Notes under the pieces: model-generated
Seen by the model: only the letters and a program-made list of their open reading frames with translations
What the model was told of the DNA's origin: nothing
Database searches by the model: none
Program-made: the position numbers and the translations under genes
NCBI GenBank assembly: GCA_022827225.1
Contig: JAJDTJ010000149.1
Coordinates: 1 to 64,000, forward strand
Direction of reading: 5' to 3'
From: Candidatus Poribacteria bacterium
GTDB taxonomy: Bacteria > Poribacteria > WGA-4E > WGA-3G
DNA length: 64,000 nt
Shown here: piece after piece, positions 43,893-54,149 of the stretch
Numbering within the stretch: the stretch's first letter is position 1
How the letters are laid out: each line of letters starts with the position of its first letter

Positions 43893-46800
43893 ATGAGAAT
43901 GCGTAGTAGGTATGAATATCGCTCGCAACGTTTTACTGCTCTAATAAGTGTATTGACATTGTTTGTGTCTGTGCTGTTAGTTACCGGATTCTCGGATACT
44001 GCGGATGCACAGTTGGTTTCTAGTACCGATATGAAAACCGCTGCGATCCAGATTCGAGATGATCTCTCTATCGGTAACATCCGAAAGGATATTGCCCGTC
44101 TTTCGAGTCTTGAGAGTCGCGTAACAGGCTATCCACAAGCCGCAAGTGGGAGTAAGTACATCTTTGACCGATTTGTTGAAATCGGTTTGCAAAACGTCGA
44201 GAGTCGCGAATTTCCGGTCACTGTACCGATTGATCACGGTGACAGTATCATTGAGGTGCTTTCACCTGATGCCACCGTCCTGCATACCTTTAAACTCACA
44301 CCGCTTTGGCCCAACCTTGTCCGTACCTCACTCTTAGCAGATGCAATTAAACACACCGTATTAGCCGGGGAGACGCTAAAAGATATCGCCGACAGTTTCC
44401 AAATTGATGAAGCTGTTATCCTTGCCGACGAGCGGAACCAATTTTTGGCGACACCGGTGGTTGAAGGGAGTACCGTCTATATCCCGACAGGTGGGTTGTC
44501 CGGTCCGCTTCTTTACGGCGATGACGCTGAACTTGCTGATTTTAACGAGACCAATATCGGTGGATTCTGGTACGAACTCCAAGATGGAGATACGCTCACA
44601 ACGCTTGCACGACGTTACCGTATCACTAAAGCCAGCATCACCGATGACATACTCAATGAGCATTTACAGAAAGCGTCTGATGGCATTGATAACGATGAAG
44701 ACGGTACGATTGACGAATACGGCGAGATTCCGCTGCTCTCAGAAATTCGAGGCTGGGCAACAGACGGTATAGACAACGATGCCGACGGTTGGACAGATGA
44801 GGTTCCCGGCGACGATGCCGATGGTATTGATAATAACCAGGATGGACAGATTGATGAACCTGGGGAGTTCGTCGCTGCGAGTGAATCAAATGTCTTTATC
44901 CCGAAAGGCGCGATTGCTCTCCTTGACTTCAATTCGAGTACCCGCTACATCAACGCTGCAATGCTCGGCGGCACCGCCGTCATTTTCATAGAACCGGAAA
45001 CGACGATCCGAGGCGAAGCGGAAAACAAATTTGGCACCGTCCCTGCTAACATCCCACGTTTTTGGATTTCTAAAACGGATGCCGAGGTTCTCACTGCTCT
45101 GCTCGAAGACCAACACGCGCAAGGTAATCAGGTCAATGTTCGTGTCCGGGGTAAAATGACTTGGGAACGCCGCGTCGGACAAAATATACGCGGTTTCTTA
45201 GAGGGCGGCGATCCGACGCTCAGTGATGAACTCGTCGTTATCACCGCTTATTACGATGCTATGTCCGTGGTCCCGGCGATGGCACCCGGTGCAGATCCGA
45301 CCTGCGGGATTGCGACCCTCATGGAACTGGCACGCCTCTTCAGTCAACCGCAGTATCGTCCCGGCTATTCCGTCCTTTTTGTCGCAGTTGATGGACATTT
45401 TCAAGGACTCGCTGGTATGCGCGCATTTATGGAAGGTATCGGGCAGGATATTGTCGGTGCTGATACAGACTCACCCGGTACACCGACGATGCACGGGCTC
45501 CGCCGCGGACTCTCTACAGATATTATCGAATTTGAGGAACTCGGTAGAAGGCTCCTACTCTCAATTGATCGGAGCGTCCTCGTTGATCTCCCCTCTAATT
45601 TCTTCCACGGTATACACAACGTAAAGGCAGATATCGAATCGCTCGGAATAACGCTTGACGGTTTGGCTGAGACACGCTCTCAAATTAACCGCCTCACGAA
45701 TCAACAGCGCGATTTTTCTGAGCGTCAGAAGAAGCAAGCAGACAGGAATCGGAAACGAGAGAAACAGGGATTTACCGGTGAAGAGAAGAGCCTCTTGTTA
45801 GCGAATCTTGCACGTTCAAAAAAAGAGGCGTTGCAAACAACACACTTCCTTCGAGATATTGTAGGCAGACTCGCTGAAGTCCGTACAGTCGCGCTCAACA
45901 CAAGCCGAACCGCACAGACCGAATTAATTGAGACAATCGCGCTCCCGACCGCACGGCTTGATGTGTGGGCAGTCAATAAAATTATTCGCGCCGTTGAAGC
46001 CGGTGAGGTCGATGAATATGCGAAACATCCCAACGATGCCTATCTGGTTCCAGAGCAACGGGAATCGACTTGGTACATACCTGTACCAGAAGACCTTCCA
46101 CAAGAACTCGTTCCTGATATAGAGACGCTTAACAGCGTCCTCGCAGATTGGGAGATGAGCGATAAACGCAAGTTCGCCCTGATGTGGACTCCGGAAAAGG
46201 TCCTTGATCGACACCTTGACCTCCACAGCCTCAATAAGGCGAAGAAAGCACGTAGCATCTTAAATGCTGCGCCCGAAGCGCAAGAGAGGGCTGTCGAAAA
46301 AGAGAAGCAACTCCTCGAAAAGGTACGCTTACAAATCCCTGACAGCGAACCTATAGAAGATGAAATTAAGGAAGATATCCGCAAGCTTAAGGAAACACCA
46401 TTGTGGAGAGGTGATGATGAGAGAAACCTGCTTTACGGTGGCGAATACCTGTCGAAAGTCGGTGTGGAGCGCCTCAACACAATTGATACACAACTCCGAC
46501 AACGTTTCGCTGAATCCGATGATAGCGTTGACACAGGTGTATTGGTTGCGGATCTGCTCAAAGATAAGCAGGGGATCTTTGAAATCGCCCTCCGAAACGC
46601 ACGATTGGAGCGAACACGTATCCAGAATTTGCTTGCGACATCCGAAACTTTAGGACGTGGATACCTCGCTGAAGAACAGCTCATCTTGGAACACTATCTA
46701 TCGGAGAGTGAGGTGGAACAGGCACTTGATCTCCGTTCACGCGTCGCAGCATATATTAATGAAAAAGAGCTGTTAGCAACAGTTAAAAAGCGTGCAGAAA

Positions 46801-49800
46801 CCGACCTTGTGGCACTCGACAACCTGCTTAAACGGCTTCCGACATTGGATACGGATGTTGATGAGGAGACGAAAAACCTCCTACGCGACAACATGCTAAC
46901 CCTTCGGAATGCTCGTTTCCGCAACATTCAGAGTCGTATTGAAAAGATGCTGCGCATTGATACCGATGAATACAATCGGAAACTCGGTCAGATTGAAGCA
47001 GCTATCGCACTCCAGGACCTGTTCAACCGCTATTATACCTCACTCTTTATTAGTGTTGACCTCTCCTCTCAGTCGGATCAGTTCGGTGTTTTCAACAAAG
47101 GGTGGTTCTACGACCAGGAACCCGAATTTGTGCTGCGTCGTGAATTTGCGAGCATCGGTAATAAACTCGGCACCTACGCCCAAGATGCTGACTTCGGTGT
47201 TCGTATCCGTAAACTCTGGCAGTGGACAGATGACCAAATCCGACAAGCCGTTATGGCGCGTCAATGGACAGTTGCGAACGGGATTTCTGATAAGGCTGCC
47301 CTCGAAGGGAAAACGCTGGAAACCTTGCTCAGTTCGCATTTCGGTAAACTGACTGGACTCAGCGGCGTGAGTCGTCTCATGAAGATGCAGTTCGAGCAGT
47401 GGCGCAATCAGGGGGAACCGTCCGAGGATATGCTCAAGGATATGGACTATATCCGAAAAGAGGTTGAACGCTTCATCCGAAACGACGTACGCAGTGCAAA
47501 GAAAAACCGAAAGAATAGCATTCGGGCACGCGAGCAACTTGATACGATGCTTCGCCTCCGACATGAGGACCCCGATACCTTTACGGATGACGAAATTGAG
47601 GACATCAAAACCCTGATTTCGATCGCTGGGCTCGGTGGACAGTCGAACTTTGTGAACGCCATATCTGCGAGCGGTGGAAAAACATGGAAAACATATATCC
47701 CAGGTAAAATCGCTTTTGACAGTGAAGTCGCGACGCTCGTCGGAAAAACCGGTATCGCTTTTGCAACGATCGAAGATGCCCGTGTTTTAACCGATACGCC
47801 ACTCGATACAATTGATCGCGTCGATTTACATGAAGGTGGTAATCTCCATCAGCAGGCACAGACCCTTGCATCAATACTCATCCAAGCCCTCCGCGACGAA
47901 GAGATGCCGACCGCCGCTCGGGTCGGTAATTTCTATTGTAACCTCTTCGGCGATGTCGTGGAATTCGATGCACGTGAGTCCGCTCTCCCGAATAAACCGG
48001 TGCCTTACCCGATATTGACCCTCCGCCGAAAGCATAAGACCATGATGGGTGTCCGTGGCGACCTCTTTGTTATGGGAGATAATAAAGGCAACTTTGAGGT
48101 TCCTGGGTTAGCGATGGAAGGTAGAGCGACACGTCGACTCGGTGGGGCACAAGAGGTCGAGGCATATATCCTTGACAAGGATTCAGGCGACATCGTCTAT
48201 GCTCCGGATTTAGGGAACTATGGAGCGAAGCTGCTCCCAAATAAAGTACCTATCAACACCCGTCGACGCGGGTGCCGTGTCGTCACATTTCCGTGTGTGT
48301 CTACGACTATCTACGATCTGGTTGACCAGCGATACCTTCGTACCCTGCGAGAGTTGGAAGTTTATGATGCCCTCACCGATAGCGCACCGGAAAAGTTTGG
48401 AATGTCTAAACCGTGGCAACAGGAGGGTGTCTCCGCTGCGGAACCGATCGCACTCGTCTATAGTGAACCGAACACCCGTATCAAAGTCGGAATGGCTTAC
48501 GGTCAGATCGGCAAACGTCTCTTGCTTATCAAAGCGACAAAGAGCGGTATGAAGAACCCGACGCTCTATACCGGTGAAGGGTTCGTCGTGCGTGAAAACG
48601 GACGGATTCGTATGACGCCGTATGTCGTTGTCCGAGATATGTGGTGGCTTGACGAGAACCGCTCACGACTCTATAAACGTTTCGGTATTTCCAGTGACCG
48701 GCTTGATCAACTCCATCAGTATGCCAGTGAATACCTTGCCCGCGCTGAGACTGAACTGCTCCAAAATGACTACCAGCAGGCACTCAAACTTGCCCGCGCC
48801 GCCTGGGGTTACGAATCACGGGCATACCCAGATGTCAAGCAGACCGGTAACGATGTCGTCAACGGCGTGATGTTCTACCTTGCGCTGCTGATGCCGTTTG
48901 CCTACTTTATGGAACGGCTCATTTTCGGGTTCCCCAACATCCACAAGCAGATTATCGGGTCGTTCGGTATCTTTTTACTTGTGTTCTTCTTCTTAAGTCA
49001 GGTTCACCCTGCATTCCAGATTACGACGACACCTGTGATTATCTTGATAGCGTTTGTTGTGCTTGCGTTGACGGTTATCGTCATCAGCATCATTATCCGA
49101 AAATTTGAGGAGCAGCTCGAAAAAATTCGGCAGGAAGGGAACAAGGTTTACAAGGCGGATGTCGGTCGATTGAGTGCAAGTGCCGCAGCGTTTAGTTTGG
49201 GGATCTCCAACATGCGGAAACGGAAAGGACGCACAATCCTGACCTGCTGTACGCTGGTTATCCTGACTTTCACCGTCATTTCGTTCACCTCTGTCCGGAC
49301 GTTTATGCATCCGAACAGAACGAGTCTCCCACAGGTAACGCCGCGCTATACAGGGCTCCTCATCCGCGACCAATACTGGCGTCCGCTTGAGGAACCGGTA
49401 TTGACCTCCGTGCGGAACGATATGCAGAAGACGCAGATCACAGTCCCTGCATTAGAACGGCTTCTCCAACGTAAGAGCGAAATTCTTATCAAAGATGGAC
49501 AACAACCGATCGATATTCCTGAAACCATTACAGCTTTAGGGCAGGGCGGCTTCATTGAATTAGTGGACGAAGAATCTGTGGTAACTGTTCGGAATACGGT
49601 TGCTCCGCGCGCGTGGTATCAGTCTTCAGGGACCGGTGATCAGTCGTTTGTGCAGTTGACCCGTACGCCGAACACAATAGATACATCACCACCGACGCAT
49701 CAGTTGACGGGTGAGGCGCTAACATTCGCTGCGAATATGCTCGTCGGGATGGGGGCAACTGAACCTGCTGTTACAGGTATTGATAGATACCTGCAATATG

Positions 49801-51218
49801 GCAAGTGGTTTGATCCTGCTGATGCCAGCGAATGGCCCACAGAGTGGCCCTACGCGATTGTGCTCCCGAAAGGGATGGCAGAATTGCTGAAGATTACGGA
49901 AAGCGATATGGGTAAAGCGACCGTTTCTGTCTACGGGGCGGACTTCACCGTCGTCGGTGTCCTCGGTATCGGGTTCAAGGACCTCACTGATAACGACGGC
50001 GAAGAACTCACACCGGTCGATTATCAGTTGATGCAACAGCAGCGGAGTCGGGGTGCTACCGGCGATGAAACACTTGAAGGCGAATTGCAGAAATACCTCC
50101 ACCTCACCCCCGACAGTATCGCAATCCTGCCTTATGAGGTGGTCATGAACCAAGGCGGGACGCTCCGCAGCGTCGCCGTCAATATGGAGCCGGGTGAAGA
50201 CGATCCGAAGCTGCTCGGTGCTATCGATAAGTTAGACCTCATCATGGCACCTCTCATGAACCGTATCGCACTCGACTTCTTCGTCGGACGCGATAAAGAC
50301 ACATACCTCTATAGCAGTATCGGAATGACGAGTTTCAGCGGGATGGGTAACCTGTTTGTGCCGATTTTGATTGCCGCCCTTATTGTCCTTAACACAATGC
50401 TCGGTGCGGTCTATGAGCGTGTCCGAGAGATCAGTATCTACAGTTCAGTCGGTCTCGCGCCGGTACATATCGCCTTCCTATTCCTTGCCGAGGCGTGCGT
50501 GTACGCTATCGTCGGCGCTGTCTTGGGTTACCTCATGGGACAAGCGATAGCAACGACACTTGTCCACTTCGGTTGGCTCGCTGGGTTGACACTCAATTAC
50601 TCGTCGATGTCAACTGTCGTTGCGACGGTTATCGTTATGATTGTCGTGCTTCTGAGTACGCTCTACCCAGCAATCAAAGCGTCACGGATGGCTGTCCCGG
50701 ATATTGAACGTAAATGGAAGCTCCCGGAACCGGAAGGCGATGTCTGGCATTTCAACCTGCCTTTCACTGTACTTGAGGAAGAGGCACTCGGTTTGAACGT
50801 CTTTATGCGTGACTATTTTGAGGCGCATGCAGATGAATCCGCAAGTGATTTCTATACCGATCAGGTCGCCTTCAGCGAAACGGCGGAAGATTCCTACCAG
50901 ATTGGCATGATGGTCTGGTTGGCACCCTACGATTTAGGGGTGAGTCAGTCTATCCAGTTCGTTACATCCCCGGTCGGTGGTGAGGAAGAGGATCTCTACA
51001 AAATCACGTTGGATGTCAATCGTGAAAGTGGTGAGATCGCTTCTTGGAAACGTGTGAACCGACGGTTCTTGAACCTCCTACGGAAACAGTTGCTCATCTG
51101 GCGTACGTTCAGTGTTGATGTTCGAGCAGAGTTCCATGAACGTGGTAGAACGGAAGGTACGCAAGCGTCGGAGGCAGAGACAGCACAGATGGATCCGGCA
51201 TTGACACCGGCAGATTGA
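43893..51218 (+). CDS. giant FtsX-type permease with LysM-like, calcium-repeat and degenerate M28-like regions
   Basis: This 2441-residue protein begins with a signal-type segment (to about residue 40). Two LysM-like motifs follow (about 152-197 and 228-255; GETLKDIADSFQI and GDTLTTLARRYRI), then three DGIDNDxDGxxDE calcium-type repeats near 263, 291 and 310. An M28-peptidase-like domain (about 447-530) has YYDAM and PGADPTCG in place of the metal-binding HxD and DD/N pattern, so it is probably inactive. A long helical, charged coiled-coil region (about 590-1300) leads to three membrane helices (about 1655-1740), another helix near 1780-1800, and a C-terminal FtsX domain (about 2150-2270). 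It likely acts with the LolD/MacB-type ATPase encoded at 55800-56612. Confidence 0.85.
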   Translation: MRMRSRYEYRSQRFTALISVLTLFVSVLLVTGFSDTADAQLVSSTDMKTAAIQIRDDLSIGNIRKDIARLSSLESRVTGYPQAASGSKYIFDRFVEIGLQNVESREFPVTVPIDHGDSIIEVLSPDATVLHTFKLTPLWPNLVRTSLLADAIKHTVLAGETLKDIADSFQIDEAVILADERNQFLATPVVEGSTVYIPTGGLSGPLLYGDDAELADFNETNIGGFWYELQDGDTLTTLARRYRITKASITDDILNEHLQKASDGIDNDEDGTIDEYGEIPLLSEIRGWATDGIDNDADGWTDEVPGDDADGIDNNQDGQIDEPGEFVAASESNVFIPKGAIALLDFNSSTRYINAAMLGGTAVIFIEPETTIRGEAENKFGTVPANIPRFWISKTDAEVLTALLEDQHAQGNQVNVRVRGKMTWERRVGQNIRGFLEGGDPTLSDELVVITAYYDAMSVVPAMAPGADPTCGIATLMELARLFSQPQYRPGYSVLFVAVDGHFQGLAGMRAFMEGIGQDIVGADTDSPGTPTMHGLRRGLSTDIIEFEELGRRLLLSIDRSVLVDLPSNFFHGIHNVKADIESLGITLDGLAETRSQINRLTNQQRDFSERQKKQADRNRKREKQGFTGEEKSLLLANLARSKKEALQTTHFLRDIVGRLAEVRTVALNTSRTAQTELIETIALPTARLDVWAVNKIIRAVEAGEVDEYAKHPNDAYLVPEQRESTWYIPVPEDLPQELVPDIETLNSVLADWEMSDKRKFALMWTPEKVLDRHLDLHSLNKAKKARSILNAAPEAQERAVEKEKQLLEKVRLQIPDSEPIEDEIKEDIRKLKETPLWRGDDERNLLYGGEYLSKVGVERLNTIDTQLRQRFAESDDSVDTGVLVADLLKDKQGIFEIALRNARLERTRIQNLLATSETLGRGYLAEEQLILEHYLSESEVEQALDLRSRVAAYINEKELLATVKKRAETDLVALDNLLKRLPTLDTDVDEETKNLLRDNMLTLRNARFRNIQSRIEKMLRIDTDEYNRKLGQIEAAIALQDLFNRYYTSLFISVDLSSQSDQFGVFNKGWFYDQEPEFVLRREFASIGNKLGTYAQDADFGVRIRKLWQWTDDQIRQAVMARQWTVANGISDKAALEGKTLETLLSSHFGKLTGLSGVSRLMKMQFEQWRNQGEPSEDMLKDMDYIRKEVERFIRNDVRSAKKNRKNSIRAREQLDTMLRLRHEDPDTFTDDEIEDIKTLISIAGLGGQSNFVNAISASGGKTWKTYIPGKIAFDSEVATLVGKTGIAFATIEDARVLTDTPLDTIDRVDLHEGGNLHQQAQTLASILIQALRDEEMPTAARVGNFYCNLFGDVVEFDARESALPNKPVPYPILTLRRKHKTMMGVRGDLFVMGDNKGNFEVPGLAMEGRATRRLGGAQEVEAYILDKDSGDIVYAPDLGNYGAKLLPNKVPINTRRRGCRVVTFPCVSTTIYDLVDQRYLRTLRELEVYDALTDSAPEKFGMSKPWQQEGVSAAEPIALVYSEPNTRIKVGMAYGQIGKRLLLIKATKSGMKNPTLYTGEGFVVRENGRIRMTPYVVVRDMWWLDENRSRLYKRFGISSDRLDQLHQYASEYLARAETELLQNDYQQALKLARAAWGYESRAYPDVKQTGNDVVNGVMFYLALLMPFAYFMERLIFGFPNIHKQIIGSFGIFLLVFFFLSQVHPAFQITTTPVIILIAFVVLALTVIVISIIIRKFEEQLEKIRQEGNKVYKADVGRLSASAAAFSLGISNMRKRKGRTILTCCTLVILTFTVISFTSVRTFMHPNRTSLPQVTPRYTGLLIRDQYWRPLEEPVLTSVRNDMQKTQITVPALERLLQRKSEILIKDGQQPIDIPETITALGQGGFIELVDEESVVTVRNTVAPRAWYQSSGTGDQSFVQLTRTPNTIDTSPPTHQLTGEALTFAANMLVGMGATEPAVTGIDRYLQYGKWFDPADASEWPTEWPYAIVLPKGMAELLKITESDMGKATVSVYGADFTVVGVLGIGFKDLTDNDGEELTPVDYQLMQQQRSRGATGDETLEGELQKYLHLTPDSIAILPYEVVMNQGGTLRSVAVNMEPGEDDPKLLGAIDKLDLIMAPLMNRIALDFFVGRDKDTYLYSSIGMTSFSGMGNLFVPILIAALIVLNTMLGAVYERVREISIYSSVGLAPVHIAFLFLAEACVYAIVGAVLGYLMGQAIATTLVHFGWLAGLTLNYSSMSTVVATVIVMIVVLLSTLYPAIKASRMAVPDIERKWKLPEPEGDVWHFNLPFTVLEEEALGLNVFMRDYFEAHADESASDFYTDQVAFSETAEDSYQIGMMVWLAPYDLGVSQSIQFVTSPVGGEEEDLYKITLDVNRESGEIASWKRVNRRFLNLLRKQLLIWRTFSVDVRAEFHERGRTEGTQASEAETAQMDPALTPAD

Positions 51219-51224
51219 AGAATA

Positions 51225-51317
51225 GCAGTCAGCAGTCAGCAATCAGTAGTCAGTGAATAGGGCTGTGAGAGTTCTAAAGTCTTTTGTGGCTGGCGGCTGA
51301 AAACCGATGCTGACTGC
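51225..51317. repeat. small inverted-repeat element with CAGTCAG units
   Basis: GCAGTCAGCA (51225-51234) and TGCTGACTGC (51308-51317) are perfect 10-base inverted ends. The left end continues with further CAGTCAG/AATCAGTAGTCAG repeats. It lies just after the giant permease gene and is built like the TTATAAGTT elements but from different units. Confidence 0.65.
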
Positions 51318-51339
51318 GAATTAAAAAAGGACAGAAAGT

Positions 51340-51534
51340 GTGGAAAGAGTAGCAGGTTTTATTATCATCCTTGGTACCTTGTTATGGTTGTTTAGTGTTA
51401 TCTTCCTTGAGGGGCGTTGGCAGTGGCAAATGTTCTCGGCTCTTGTGCTGACAATTGGTATCTTCTGTGCGCACTTCTGGGAAGAGTTACGAGACACTGA
51501 CAGCGGCGGAGAGTCAGGCGACGGACAAGAGTGA
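51340..51534 (+). CDS. small two-helix membrane protein
   Basis: GTG 51340 follows AAAAAGG by about ten bases. The 64-residue product has two hydrophobic segments (about 4-22 and 29-45) and an acidic, glycine-rich tail. It lies between the giant permease and the OPT-like transporter on the same strand, so it may be an accessory subunit. No domain recognised. Confidence 0.65.
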   Translation: MERVAGFIIILGTLLWLFSVIFLEGRWQWQMFSALVLTIGIFCAHFWEELRDTDSGGESGDGQE

Positions 51535-51617
51535 GTTACCAGAGGCATCAGTTATTGGTCAGCAGACAGACGACTTCCTCCTGGTAGCTGGTAACTAAGA
51601 AAAGGAGAAGATTCGAT

Positions 51618-53606
51618 TTGGCGAGAGAAAGAGTATCACAAGCAGATGAATGGCAAGCTTGGGCGCAGCGATACGACATTGAAGGCGGTATCCGTACCTT
51701 TGAGTCGGGGTTGACGGTTAAAGTGTTCGTCGGAGCACTTTTCGTCGGCTTGTTGATGATGCCAGGCTCCATCTATCTCGGTTATGTATCCGGCGAATCC
51801 GGTGCGGGGGCGGCACCTTGGGTTGCGGTTATTCTATTCACCGAACTCGCGCGGCGTTCCTTTACAACCGCCCGGCGGCAAGAGCTCTATATGCTCCTCG
51901 GTTTAACCGGGGCAGCTGTCGGGAGCGGGATGCAGTACCGGAGTTTTATCTGGTACGCCTACTTTATCAATACCCCGCAGGCAGCTTCCTACGAAATTGC
52001 GGATAAAATACCGGCGTGGGTTGTACCCGCAGGTGATTCTGTCGGCGTGCTGACACGGAACCTGTTACACCCAGACTGGCTCCTACCTATTGGTATCTAC
52101 CTTGCCGGGAAACTTCTCGGAACTTTGCGGTCTGTCAGTGCGCAGTATATCTTGTTCCGGCTCACGGCGGACCTCGAACGGCTCCCCTATCCGATGGCAC
52201 CCATTACGGCTCAAGGGGCGACTGCGCTTGCAGAAACGACAGGAAAAGAAGAGACTTGGCGATGGCGGGTCTTCTCTATCGGTTCTATGGCAGGACTCAT
52301 CTGGGGGTTCCTCTATATCGGCGTTCCGGCACTTACCGGTGTCATGATGAGTACGCCGATTCAGATCCTGAAGATCCCGTGGATAGATTTTACGCAGAGC
52401 ATTGAGGGGTTCGCACCGACAGGCGTTTTCGCACTCCGAACCGATTTCGGACAAATGCTCTTTGGGTTCGTGCTGCCGTTCCCGATTGTGATGACCGAGT
52501 TTATTGCTGCGATGGCAACGCAATTCGTCTTGAACCCACAAATCTTGTACCGATTTGAGATACTCCACCAGTGGAAACCTGGATTGGACGTTCGCGCTGT
52601 CGGTCTGTTCAACGGGCTGGATTTCTGGACACCTGCTGGCATGGGGAAATCATTTAGTTTCGCAGTCGTCGGTATGGCAGCTTCGATTCCGATGCTCTTT
52701 AAGATGCGGAGGTCCAAGAAAACCGCGGGCGAACGCGGCTCCTTCGCACCACCGCCGAACCGCGGCGATTTCCCGATATGGTTGATGGGATTGTTATGGT
52801 TCGTCGGTATGGGCGGGTTCGTCTGGCTCATCCACTGGATGGTGCCTAATTTCCCATTGAGCTTCTTGTTAGGTTTCGCGTTCCTATATACACCGCTCAA
52901 CTCGTATATCACCGCCCGGACTTTCGGGGTCTTAGGGCGCGACCTGTTTGATATACCGTACCTCCACGAAATTACCTTTATTTTGAGCCGATACGAGGAG
53001 GTGGACATCTGGTTCGCACCGCTGCCTGACGAAGATTATGGACGCGGCACACAGAGTTGGCGTGTACTTGAATTGACAGGTACAACCTTCACTTCAAATC
53101 TTGCAGGTACACTACTAATTATGCCGATCCTGATTGTCAGCGGAATTGTGGTGATGCACTTTATCTGGCAGATCGCACCGATTCCGAGTGCACAGTATCC
53201 GTATGCACAAATGATGTGGCCCATTAACGCTACAAACGAATGTCTCTGGAAAACGTCACTGCGGGATGGAAATAGCCAGATGCTGCAAGCGATTCGCGGC
53301 GATTATGTCGCAGCCGGATTTACTGGAAGTCTCGCTATCTACGGGATGTTGTGGTACTTCAAGTTACCCTCGATGTGGTTCTACGGCATTGTCGGTGGTA
53401 TCGGTGCTGATCCAGGCAGTATGATTGCACGGCTACTCGGGGCAATTATCGGGCGCTTCTACATGATTAAGCGGTTCGGTATGAAACGCTGGTATATGTT
53501 CAACCCAGTACTCGCAGCAGGGTTCGCTTGTGGGGTCGGTCTCATCGGCATGGGAACTGTCGCTATTGCCCTCGTTTCCAAAGCCGTCATTGTTAAACCG
53601 TTTTAA
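51618..53606 (+). CDS. OPT/DUF6785-like polytopic transporter
   Basis: TTG 51618 follows AAAGGAG. The 662-residue protein has about 14-16 hydrophobic segments. It shows the glycine-rich MMPGSIYLGYVSG, LPYPMAPITAQGA and PLNSYITARTFG segments that resemble oligopeptide-transporter-like families. It differs from the DUF6785 protein at 19125-21071 but has a similar plan. By position, between the giant FtsX permease and its ATPase, it may serve the same envelope process, though OPT-type carriers need no ATPase. Substrate unknown. Confidence 0.75.
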   Translation: MARERVSQADEWQAWAQRYDIEGGIRTFESGLTVKVFVGALFVGLLMMPGSIYLGYVSGESGAGAAPWVAVILFTELARRSFTTARRQELYMLLGLTGAAVGSGMQYRSFIWYAYFINTPQAASYEIADKIPAWVVPAGDSVGVLTRNLLHPDWLLPIGIYLAGKLLGTLRSVSAQYILFRLTADLERLPYPMAPITAQGATALAETTGKEETWRWRVFSIGSMAGLIWGFLYIGVPALTGVMMSTPIQILKIPWIDFTQSIEGFAPTGVFALRTDFGQMLFGFVLPFPIVMTEFIAAMATQFVLNPQILYRFEILHQWKPGLDVRAVGLFNGLDFWTPAGMGKSFSFAVVGMAASIPMLFKMRRSKKTAGERGSFAPPPNRGDFPIWLMGLLWFVGMGGFVWLIHWMVPNFPLSFLLGFAFLYTPLNSYITARTFGVLGRDLFDIPYLHEITFILSRYEEVDIWFAPLPDEDYGRGTQSWRVLELTGTTFTSNLAGTLLIMPILIVSGIVVMHFIWQIAPIPSAQYPYAQMMWPINATNECLWKTSLRDGNSQMLQAIRGDYVAAGFTGSLAIYGMLWYFKLPSMWFYGIVGGIGADPGSMIARLLGAIIGRFYMIKRFGMKRWYMFNPVLAAGFACGVGLIGMGTVAIALVSKAVIVKPF

Positions 53607-53607
53607 T

Positions 53608-54144
53608 GGTTATAAGTTATTGGTTATAAGTTGTTAGTTCAAGAGACCTTTGTGTCAGTCCTGTTCACTGTAGCTGCTACAGAAACCTCCTTAACTAACA
53701 ACCCTCCATTTGGTAGTTAAGAGGTATGCAAGACTTCAAGAAGTTGATGGTTTGGAAAAAATCTCATGATTTAACTATGAGGGTGTATAATTTAACATCC
53801 CAATTCCCTCGTTAAGAGATATATGGGCTTACACGCCAAATTCGGCGCGCGTCTGCCTCAATTCCAACGAACATTGCCGAAGGCTGTGGAAGGAAGAGTT
53901 CCGCTGAATTCGCGCGTTTTCTTCAGATCGCAATAGGTTCGATGAGTGAAACGGAGTATCTCCTTTTTCTTCCGCATGATCTTAAATATCTCGGCTCCGA
54001 TCAATATGATCAGTTAGAGGATATAATTATCAGCGTGAAAAAAATGCTAATTACCTTATTAAAAAGACTTGAAACCTAGAACCCTGTTGCGTTACAAGAG
54101 GCATTTTCTAATCAGAAACCTCTTTAACTTATAACTTATAACTA
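53608..54144. repeat. TTATAAGTT-type element, copy 2, carrying a broken four-helix-bundle gene
   Basis: The left end (53608-53639) has two TTATAAG units with TTGTTAGTT; the right end (54124-54144) has the inverse, TTAACTTATAACTTATAACTA. Near the right end, AATCAGAAACC also matches the core of copies 1 and 3. The interior holds the S23/IVP-like pseudogene, making this a larger relative of the non-coding copies. Confidence 0.65.
53726..54079 (+). pseudogene. four-helix-bundle (S23/IVP-like) protein, single internal stop
   Basis: Reading from ATG 53726 gives 117 codons in one frame to TAG 54077-54079, interrupted only by TAA at 53813-53815 (codon 30). The product resembles 23S-rRNA intervening-sequence (four-helix-bundle) proteins: MQDFKKLMVWKKSHDL at the start, then GLTRQIRRASASIPTNIAEG and a central GSMSETEYLL helix. 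The usual residue at the stop is charged (FPKEE-like), so one substitution would explain it. No frameshift is present. Such genes are often free-standing or in rRNA insertions; here it lies in a repeat element. It may be recent decay or an assembly error. Confidence 0.85.
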
Positions 54145-54149
54145 TTAAA

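Noticed and set aside
23582..54079. Diversity-generating retroelement, suggested by C-type-lectin-like proteins and an Avd-like four-helix-bundle gene
   Set aside because: No reverse transcriptase and no template/variable repeat pair were seen. The four-helix-bundle gene is over 20 kb from the lectin-like genes and lies in a separate repeat element.
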